A stretch of DNA of 5,067 nt, from contig CALGTD010000174.1 of assembly GCA_937901895.1 (NCBI GenBank), forward strand, positions 1-5,067, read 5' to 3'. Under the pieces are notes generated by a model. The model was not told the origin of the DNA, made no database searches, and worked only from the letters and a program-made list of their open reading frames with translations. The DNA comes from an uncultured Spartobacteria bacterium (lineage in GTDB: Bacteria; Verrucomicrobiota; Verrucomicrobiia; Chthoniobacterales; JAATET01). Position numbers and translations under genes: made by a program. Shown in pieces: positions 1-5,067 of this stretch. How positions within the stretch are numbered: the first letter of the stretch is position 1; each line of letters starts with the position of its first letter.

Positions 1-40
1 CCTCGCAAAACGTTTCGGCTATCAGCCGCTGCCTGCTTAA
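1..40 (+). CDS. C-terminal end of an upstream gene (partial, product unknown)
   Basis: Reading from base 2, the frame gives LAKRFGYQPLPA and then a TAA stop at 38-40, which is plausible as a protein C-terminus. The other two + frames run on into the next gene without stopping before its start, so this is the only frame that ends sensibly ahead of it. The stop lies 27 bases before the ATG at 68, a spacing typical of genes in one operon. Twelve codons are too few to name a family, and the assignment could be chance. Confidence 0.45.
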   Translation, partial: LAKRFGYQPLPA

Positions 41-67
41 GTGGCTTCAACAATTTAATCTGCAGCG

Positions 68-1039
68 ATGGCAACTATGGACATTACGACGGTGACGATC
101 ATCGGGGCCGGCACGATGGGAGCAAACATCGCGCTCAATTTCGCGGCGCATGGGGTGCGCGTGAAGTTGACGGATGTGCGCGAGGAGCAACTCGAGAAAG
201 CGCGCGCCGCCATTCGCAAAAATGCCGAAATGCTGCGGGAGCACGGCCTGCTTGACAGGGCGGCGGACGACGTGCTGACGGGCATCGTTTGCGAAACCAA
301 TCTGGACGTCGCGCTCGAGGACGCCGACCTGGTGATCGAAGCGGTGCCGGAGAATCTGCAGTTGAAGCTGCGGATTGTCATGGAGCTGGATCGCAAGTGT
401 GCTCCGGGAGTGATTCTGGCGAGCAACACGTCGACCTTTGTGCCGTCGAAACTTGCGGTGGGGTTTTTGAACCCGGCGCGGGCGGAGCAATTGGTGGTGA
501 TGCATTATTGGAACCCGGCGCATTTGATTCCCTTGGTCGAAGTCGTGCCGCATCCGCGCACGCAGCCCGAAGTATTGGAGCGCGTGAAGACATTGCTGGA
601 CCGGTGCGAGAAGAAGGCAGTGGTGCTGCGAAAGGAGTTGCCCGGATTTATTGGCAATCGGCTCGCCTTTGCATTGCAGCGGGAAGCGATGAGTTTGGTG
701 GCGAATGGAGTCGCGGCGCCCGAGGACATCGACACGGTAGCGAGCGCGAGCTTTGGGCGTCGCATTCCCGTGACCGGAATTTTCGGCACGGCGGATCTCG
801 GCGGGCTCGATGTGTATCTGGCGGTGTGTCGTTCGATTTTTCCGGAACTCTGTCGGGACGACAATGCGCCTCCGGCGCTGCAACGGCTGGTCGAGCAGGG
901 GAAACTGGGGATCAAATCCGGCGAAGGGTGGAGCAAGTATGACGCGAAGCGGATTGCCGCATTACAAACGGTGTTGACGGCGGAGCTGGTGCATCAGGCG
1001 AAGCGGGATCAGGAGAGCGCGCCGCATGAAGCCCGCTGA
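68..1039 (+). CDS. NAD-dependent 3-hydroxyacyl-CoA dehydrogenase family protein (possibly L-gulonate/hydroxyacid dehydrogenase-like)
   Basis: A 323-residue soluble enzyme predicted to oxidise a 3-hydroxy group to a ketone with NAD+. The N-terminal Rossmann fold shows GAGTMG at residues 13-18, and D36 ends the second strand, which favours NAD over NADP. EAVPEN (91-96) and SNTST (119-123) are family motifs. The catalytic region is HYWNP (146-150) followed by LVEVV, so His146 and Glu158 are the likely His-Glu pair. The C-terminal helical domain begins near PGFIGNRL (192-199) and ends with GKLGIKSGEGW (278-288). At 323 residues it is longer than typical Hbd/PaaH proteins (about 280-290) and nearer the lambda-crystallin / L-gulonate 3-dehydrogenase and carnitine dehydrogenase branch, whose VPHP segment after the catalytic Glu it shares. 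The substrate may therefore not be a CoA ester. ATG at 68 is the first start, but no Shine-Dalgarno is evident; ATG at 77 is an alternative. The family call is firm, the substrate is not. Confidence 0.93.
   Translation: MATMDITTVTIIGAGTMGANIALNFAAHGVRVKLTDVREEQLEKARAAIRKNAEMLREHGLLDRAADDVLTGIVCETNLDVALEDADLVIEAVPENLQLKLRIVMELDRKCAPGVILASNTSTFVPSKLAVGFLNPARAEQLVVMHYWNPAHLIPLVEVVPHPRTQPEVLERVKTLLDRCEKKAVVLRKELPGFIGNRLAFALQREAMSLVANGVAAPEDIDTVASASFGRRIPVTGIFGTADLGGLDVYLAVCRSIFPELCRDDNAPPALQRLVEQGKLGIKSGEGWSKYDAKRIAALQTVLTAELVHQAKRDQESAPHEAR
1011..1016 (+). promoter_or_regulatory. Ribosome binding site for the FAD/Fe-S dehydrogenase
   Basis: AGGAGA lies inside the last codons of the preceding gene, with nine bases between it and the ATG at 1026. 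It is the clearest Shine-Dalgarno in the window. It supports the 1026 start and hence the 14-base overlap between the two genes, which implies translational coupling. Confidence 0.65.
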
Positions 1040-4031
1040 TCTCGGTGAGGTCACGCCGAGTGCGGCGGAGTGGTCGACGCTGGCCAGCCGGTTGACCGGA
1101 GAGCTGCATCGGAACACGACGATGCGGACGTTGTATGCGACGGACGCGTCGGAGTATCGCGAGCTGCCGCTCGCGGTGGCATGGCCGAAAAGCGAGGACG
1201 ACGTGAGGGAACTCATCGCGTTCGCGAGGCGGCATCGGCTCGGTTTGATTCCGCGAACGGCCGGAACGTCGTTGGCCGGCCAGGTGGTGGGAGCGGGAAT
1301 CGTAGTCGATCTGGGCCGCCATCTGCACAAAATCCTGAGACTCGATACGGCGCGACGGCACGTGTGGGTGCAACCGGGAGTCGTGCGCAACGAGCTGAAT
1401 CTTCATCTTTCCCGCGATGGGCTGTTCTTCGCCCCCGAAACATCGACCGCCAATCGGGCAATGATCGGCGGAATGGTGGGCAACAACTCCTGCGGATCGA
1501 ACTCGATCATCTACGGCACCACGCGCGACCATCTCGTCTCCGCTCGCGGTTTCCTGAGCGACGGATCGCTGGTAACCTTCGGTCCGCTGTCGCGCGAGGA
1601 GTTTGCCGCCAAATGCGCCGGAGGGGATTCGCTTGAAGCGCGGCTTTATCGCATGGTGCGCGACTTACTCGGGAATGCGGAGAACCGTGCGCTCATCCGC
1701 GAAAATTTCCCCAAGCGCAGCGTGACTCGCCGCAATACGGGATATGCGCTGGATCAGCTGATGGAGTGCGCGGTCTTCGACCCGGACTCGGCGAAGCCGT
1801 TCAACCTGTGCCGGCTCATCGCGGGCTCCGAAGGCACTTTGTTTCTCGGGGTGGAGTTCGAGTTGAACTGCGAGCGCCTGCCGCCGCCCGGAGCGTTGAT
1901 GTGCGTGCATTTTCCGACGGTGCACGACGCGATGAAAGCGACGGTGATTGCGATGAAGACGCAGCCCTTTGGTTGCGAGCTGATCGACCGCAATATTCTC
2001 GAATGCACGAAGGCCAACCTCGAGCACGCGAAAAATCGCTTCTTCGTGCAGGGCGATCCCGGGGCGGTGCTTGTGGTGGAAATTCGTGATGAGGACCCGG
2101 CGGAAATCACGCGGAAGATGGAGGCGTTGGAGGCAAGTCTGCGCGCGGCGGGGTTGGGCTATGCGTTCCCGGTGTTGTGGGGGCAGGACTGCAATCGGGT
2201 GTGGGACCTGCGACGCGCGGGGCAGGGGCTGATGAACAATGTCGAAGGCGATGCGAAGCCGCGCGAAGTCGTCGAAGATACGGCGGTGGCGGTCGAAGAC
2301 CTTCCCGCGTATATCGAGGAGTTCGATACGCTGATGCGCGGCAAATACGGCATCGAAAGCGTCTACTACGCTCATGCGGGCGCAGGCGAACTGCATACGC
2401 GGCCGCTGTTCAATCTGCGGACGGAAGATGGACTGAAGATGTTTCGAGGCATCGCCACCGACGTGGCGGCGCTGGTCAAAAAGTATCGCGGTTCACTCTC
2501 GGGCGAACACGGCGACGGACGACTGCGCGGAGAGTTCATCCGCTTCATGGTCGGCGACGCGTGCTATGCGATGATGCGGTGCGTCAAGGAAGCGTTCGAT
2601 CCCCATCATATCTTCAATCCGGGAAAGATCATCGACACGCCGCCGATGGATACGTCCTTGCGGCAGTGGCCCGGGCAGGCGGATCCGCAGTATAAAACTT
2701 TGTTCGACTTCGGTGCGGCTGGAGGGGTGTTGCGCGCGACCGAGAAGTGCACGGGGGTGGGCGAGTGCCGGAAGTCTCATCTGATGGGCGGCACGATGTG
2801 CCCGAGCTACATGGCGACGCGGAACGAAAAGGATACGACCCGCGCGCGCGCAAACATGCTGCGCGAGGTGCTCACGAATCCGCGGAATGTTCGCAATGCG
2901 TGGGACAGTGCGGAAGTGAAAGAGGTGATGGACCTGTGCCTCTCGTGCAAGGGCTGCAAGTCCGAGTGCCCGTCGAACGTCGACGTCGCGCGGTTGAAAG
3001 CCGAGTGGCAGCAACACTACCTGGATGAACATGGCGTGCCGTTTCGCTCGCGACTGGTCGCGGGTTTTGCTTCGGCGATGCGCCTCGGGTCGGTTGCGCC
3101 TTCGCTCTACAATTGGGCGGTGACCCAGCCCACGATTTCCAGTTGGATAAAGCGGTTCTCTGGCTTCGCAGTGAAACGCAGTTTGCCGGCGCTGCATCAC
3201 ACCACGCTCAAGGCCTGGCACGCGCGGCACGCGAACCCGCGTGGCCAAGTCTACCCGAATGGCCGCGTGCATCTTTTCTGCGACGAATTCACCAATTACA
3301 ACGATGCCGCCATCGGCATCAAAGCGGTGCAACTGCTGAACCGGCTCGGCTATGAAGTCGTGATTCCGCGGCACGTGGACAGCGGCCGCGCGCATTTTTC
3401 GAAAGGACTCGTGCGTCAGGCGCAGAAGCTCGCCGTCCGCAACGTCGAGCTGCTCAAGGACGTGGTCACGGAAGATGCACCACTCATCGGGATCGAACCC
3501 TCGGCAATTCTCGGATTCCGCGACGAGTATCCGGATCTGATGCCCGCACCACTGAAAACGGCGGCGAACCGGCTCCCGAAGAATGCGCTACTCATCGACG
3601 AGTTCATCGCGCGCGAGGCGGACGCGGGGCGCATTCGTTCTTCGTCTTTCAAGGCGCGCAGTCAGCCGGTCGTGCTTCACGGACATTGTCACCAGAAGGC
3701 GCTTTCTTCGCTGACGCCGACCGTCAAGGCGCTGGAGCTTCCGTCGGGTTATCGCGTGTCGATTATTCCTTCGGGCTGCTGCGGGATGGCGGGCTCCTTC
3801 GGTTATGAGGCGGAGCACTTCGAAGTTTCACAGCAGATTGGAGAGCTCGTGCTGTTTCCGGCGCTGAGAAAAACGCCGGCCGACGCGCTCATCGCGGCGC
3901 CGGGGTCGAGTTGTCGTCATCAAATCGGCGACGGCCTGAATCGAACTGCGCTTCATCCGGTTGAAATCCTGCACGCCGCGCTCCTCGAGCTGCAGTCAGG
4001 AGAGACCGGAGCGAAGACCCACGGCCATTAG
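1026..4031 (+). CDS. Fused FAD-linked 2-hydroxyacid dehydrogenase / Fe-S protein (GlcD-GlcF fusion, YdiJ-like)
   Basis: A 1001-residue oxidoreductase, close in length to E. coli YdiJ (about 1018), a reported D-2-hydroxyglutarate dehydrogenase. Order of parts: FAD-binding PCMH domain at about 45-285, with PRTAGTSLAG (76-85), GGMVGNNSCGSNS (148-160) and AGSEGTLFLG (266-275); FAD-oxidase C-terminal domain at about 285-536, with HAGAGELH (450-457), SGEHGDG (492-498) and FNPGKII (530-536); Fe-S domain with C575, C581 and C592-P, then CLSCKGCKSECP (638-649); C-terminal cysteine-rich region with C752, C888, C918-C919-G and C963. In this family FAD takes a hydride from a D-2-hydroxyacid and the clusters pass electrons on to an acceptor, probably quinone or cytochrome. 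No signal peptide or membrane span is seen, so it is likely cytoplasmic or peripheral on the inner membrane. It overlaps the previous gene by 14 bases and has a good ribosome site. D-lactate, glycolate, D-2-hydroxyglutarate or a sugar acid are all possible substrates. Confidence 0.93.
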   Translation: MKPADLGEVTPSAAEWSTLASRLTGELHRNTTMRTLYATDASEYRELPLAVAWPKSEDDVRELIAFARRHRLGLIPRTAGTSLAGQVVGAGIVVDLGRHLHKILRLDTARRHVWVQPGVVRNELNLHLSRDGLFFAPETSTANRAMIGGMVGNNSCGSNSIIYGTTRDHLVSARGFLSDGSLVTFGPLSREEFAAKCAGGDSLEARLYRMVRDLLGNAENRALIRENFPKRSVTRRNTGYALDQLMECAVFDPDSAKPFNLCRLIAGSEGTLFLGVEFELNCERLPPPGALMCVHFPTVHDAMKATVIAMKTQPFGCELIDRNILECTKANLEHAKNRFFVQGDPGAVLVVEIRDEDPAEITRKMEALEASLRAAGLGYAFPVLWGQDCNRVWDLRRAGQGLMNNVEGDAKPREVVEDTAVAVEDLPAYIEEFDTLMRGKYGIESVYYAHAGAGELHTRPLFNLRTEDGLKMFRGIATDVAALVKKYRGSLSGEHGDGRLRGEFIRFMVGDACYAMMRCVKEAFDPHHIFNPGKIIDTPPMDTSLRQWPGQADPQYKTLFDFGAAGGVLRATEKCTGVGECRKSHLMGGTMCPSYMATRNEKDTTRARANMLREVLTNPRNVRNAWDSAEVKEVMDLCLSCKGCKSECPSNVDVARLKAEWQQHYLDEHGVPFRSRLVAGFASAMRLGSVAPSLYNWAVTQPTISSWIKRFSGFAVKRSLPALHHTTLKAWHARHANPRGQVYPNGRVHLFCDEFTNYNDAAIGIKAVQLLNRLGYEVVIPRHVDSGRAHFSKGLVRQAQKLAVRNVELLKDVVTEDAPLIGIEPSAILGFRDEYPDLMPAPLKTAANRLPKNALLIDEFIAREADAGRIRSSSFKARSQPVVLHGHCHQKALSSLTPTVKALELPSGYRVSIIPSGCCGMAGSFGYEAEHFEVSQQIGELVLFPALRKTPADALIAAPGSSCRHQIGDGLNRTALHPVEILHAALLELQSGETGAKTHGH
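2748..2972 (+). other. Coding segment for the two iron-sulfur cluster motifs
   Basis: Residues 575-649 of the large dehydrogenase. The first motif is C575-x5-C581-x10-C592-P and the second is the classical C638-x2-C641-x2-C644-x3-C648-P. In GlcF-type proteins each motif is CxxCxxCxxxCP. Here the middle cysteine of the first motif is replaced by V578, and the gap before the last cysteine is longer. From memory, fused family members often have this CxxxGxC form, so it is probably a lineage trait and not damage. Whether the first site carries a normal [4Fe-4S] cluster cannot be read from sequence. Confidence 0.75.
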
Positions 4032-4250
4032 TGTCAGTATTTGGGTTGATAGATGTAGAGGCCTGAAGACCGGAAAAGGTATCCTCCTGTATCGGATTCC
4101 AACATGTGCCCGAAACGTTCACCAAAACAATTGCCACCTGCCGGCCTTTTCCGTCCACGAGGATTTGCGGGGTCGGAGCCGGTCACTGTGAGTTCTGCGA
4201 CCGTGCCTGGACGTGAACGGGTGGAAACCTAAAGAGAACGAACTCGCTGC
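4032..4250. other. 219-base intergenic region without a recognisable gene
   Basis: This lies between the TAG stop of the large dehydrogenase and the GTG start of the transporter. It is less G/C-biased than the genes around it. I found no convincing sigma-70 -35/-10 pair at proper spacing, no stem followed directly by a T-run, and no tRNA or riboswitch-like pattern. It contains a separated 9-base inverted repeat (4071-4079 with 4145-4153) and a short one, CGGTC (4180-4184) with GACCG (4199-4203). The length leaves room for a separate promoter or regulator site for the transporter, but none can be named. Confidence 0.6.
4071..4153. repeat. Separated 9-base perfect inverted repeat
   Basis: CGGAAAAGG at 4071-4079 is the exact reverse complement of CCTTTTCCG at 4145-4153, with 65 bases between the arms. 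The pairing does not extend outward, and inward it gains only one G-U wobble pair (4080 with 4144). A 9-base match in a region this size would arise by chance in roughly one case in ten, so the support is modest. It could be a long-loop RNA stem in the leader or 3' end, or two half-sites for a regulator, or coincidence. Confidence 0.3.
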
Positions 4251-5067
4251 GTGAACCACTCCGCCCCCGCAATTCCGCCGACCGTCCCCGCGTCGTCGAC
4301 CGCCTCCAGGCAGTCGGCGACGGCGTTGCTGGCGTTCATGTGGGGCGCATATTTTCTGAACTACTGCGACCGGCAGGCGATCTTCGCCATGTTTCCGGTG
4401 CTGAAAACGGATCTGGGGCTGACTGACACGCAACTCGGGCTCACCGGTTCTATTTTTCTTTGGGTCTATGCGATCGGTTGCCCGCTCGCGGGCCAACTGG
4501 CGGATCGATTCTCGAAGCGGCTGCTGGTTGTATTCAGTCTGGCGATATGGAGCGCGGTCACGGCGGCGACTGGTCTGGCGTCGTCCGCCTTTCTGTTGCT
4601 CGCGCTGCGTGCGCTGATGGGAATCTCCGAATCGCTTTACATGCCCGCGGCGATTTCGCTCACGGCCAACGCGCATGCGCCAGAGCGGCGTTCGCGGGCG
4701 ATCGCGATCCTGAGCACGGCTCAGATCATTGGGACGGTGGCGGGCGCGTGGTTTGGCGGGTGGATGGCGCAGCAGGGCCATTGGCGTGAGGCGTTCTTTG
4801 CCCTCGGCGGAGTCGGGGTGCTGTATGCGGTGCCGTATTTCCTCTTTCTCCGGGGTGTGAACGAGAATGCGCAGATGGAAACACGCAAGGCGGGCGGGGT
4901 GCTCGCCGCGGCGGCGCTGATGAAGGTGCCGACCTATCTTCTGTTGTGTGTGGTGTTCCCGGTTTTTGTTTTCGGCCTGTGGCTGATCTACAGTTGGCTG
5001 CCGAACTTCCTGCACGAGAAGTTCTCGCTGGACTTGGCCGAAGCGGCGTTCACGGCGACCGCCTATC
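4251..5067 (+). CDS. Major facilitator superfamily transporter, N-terminal half (truncated by window end)
   Basis: The frame is open for 272 codons and runs off the right edge; full MFS proteins are about 400-450 residues. It encodes an inner-membrane secondary transporter. Hydrophobic segments fit TM1 (about 26-50), TM2 (62-84), TM3 (91-109), TM4 (112-137), TM5 (151-173), TM6 (180-201) and TM7 (227-250). The loop 2-3 signature is GQLADRFSKR (81-90). NYCDRQ (38-43) in TM1, RALMGISES (120-128) in TM4 and WREAF (178-182) before TM6 are typical of organic-anion, hexuronate-like (ACS) and spinster-like carriers. An in-frame TAA at 4230-4232 limits the start. GTG at 4251 is preferred because the next candidate, ATG at 4338 (residue 30), would cut into TM1. 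Only a weak AGAG lies upstream (4233-4236). It may import the substrate of the two dehydrogenases, by context alone; a sugar, sugar acid or other organic anion is possible. Confidence 0.9.
   Translation, partial: MNHSAPAIPPTVPASSTASRQSATALLAFMWGAYFLNYCDRQAIFAMFPVLKTDLGLTDTQLGLTGSIFLWVYAIGCPLAGQLADRFSKRLLVVFSLAIWSAVTAATGLASSAFLLLALRALMGISESLYMPAAISLTANAHAPERRSRAIAILSTAQIIGTVAGAWFGGWMAQQGHWREAFFALGGVGVLYAVPYFLFLRGVNENAQMETRKAGGVLAAAALMKVPTYLLLCVVFPVFVFGLWLIYSWLPNFLHEKFSLDLAEAAFTATAY

Noticed and set aside
47..883. Long open frame on the - strand opposite the first dehydrogenase (278 codons)
   Set aside because: It is antisense to a gene with clear family motifs. Its translation is rich in Arg, His and Gln with no recognisable domain, as expected from the reverse of G/C-biased codons.
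912..1532. Open frame on the - strand across the junction of the two dehydrogenases
   Set aside because: It spans two well-supported + strand genes and has no motif or plausible ribosome site of its own.
2177..2695. Alternative + strand frame of 172 codons inside the large dehydrogenase
   Set aside because: It overlaps the FAD-oxidase C-terminal domain in another frame; the translation is Arg/Gly-rich with no motif, so it is a shadow and not evidence of a frameshift.
2493..3395. Long open frame on the - strand inside the large dehydrogenase (300 codons)
   Set aside because: It is fully antisense to the Fe-S region, whose cysteine motifs are certain on the + strand; its composition is low-complexity Arg/His-rich.
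4046..4085. TTGATA (4046-4051) with TATCCT (4080-4085) as a promoter
   Set aside because: The spacing is 28 bases, far from the usual 16-18, and no better partner exists for either element.
4140..4150. GCCGGC followed by CTTTT as a possible terminator for the large dehydrogenase gene
   Set aside because: The six-base palindrome leaves no loop, the T-run is only four long, and no longer stem could be built around it.
4119..5015. Long open frame on the - strand opposite the transporter (298 codons)
   Set aside because: The + strand gives a coherent series of transmembrane helices and the MFS loop signature; the - strand product is an Arg/Gln-rich shadow without domains.

Overview
The window is G+C-rich bacterial DNA (roughly 60% by eye) with a strong G/C bias at third codon positions. 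That bias creates many long open frames on the wrong strand. All supportable genes lie on the + strand. No RNA gene, CRISPR array, insertion sequence or phage-like gene was seen. The lineage cannot be fixed from the sequence. The fused flavin/iron-sulfur dehydrogenase with a PRTAGTSLAG flavin loop, together with weak Shine-Dalgarno signals, loosely suggests Verrucomicrobia, Acidobacteria or a related group of Gram-negative bacteria. This is a low-confidence impression from remembered family members.

Layout: positions 1-40 probably hold the last codons of an upstream gene, followed by a gap of only 27 bases. Positions 68-1039 encode an NAD-dependent dehydrogenase of the 3-hydroxyacyl-CoA dehydrogenase / L-gulonate dehydrogenase (lambda-crystallin) superfamily. 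Positions 1026-4031 encode a 1001-residue fused FAD-linked 2-hydroxyacid dehydrogenase with two iron-sulfur motifs and a C-terminal cysteine-rich (CCG-type) region, built like GlcD joined to GlcF and like E. coli YdiJ. It overlaps the first gene by 14 bases. A 219-base intergenic stretch (4032-4250) follows, with no clear promoter or terminator. From GTG at 4251 to the right edge runs the N-terminal half of a major facilitator superfamily transporter, cut off by the window end.

Working together (inference): two hydroxyacid dehydrogenases are tightly coupled. One reduces NAD and the other probably passes electrons through Fe-S clusters to a membrane acceptor. A transporter whose first half resembles organic-anion or sugar-acid carriers lies next to them. 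This fits uptake and oxidation of a hydroxy- or sugar acid better than classical beta-oxidation, because no thiolase, enoyl-CoA hydratase or acyl-CoA dehydrogenase is visible. The substrate is unknown. I saw no convincing sign of a wholly new system; the points worth checking are the unusual gene pairing and the altered cysteine and metal-site motifs of the large enzyme.
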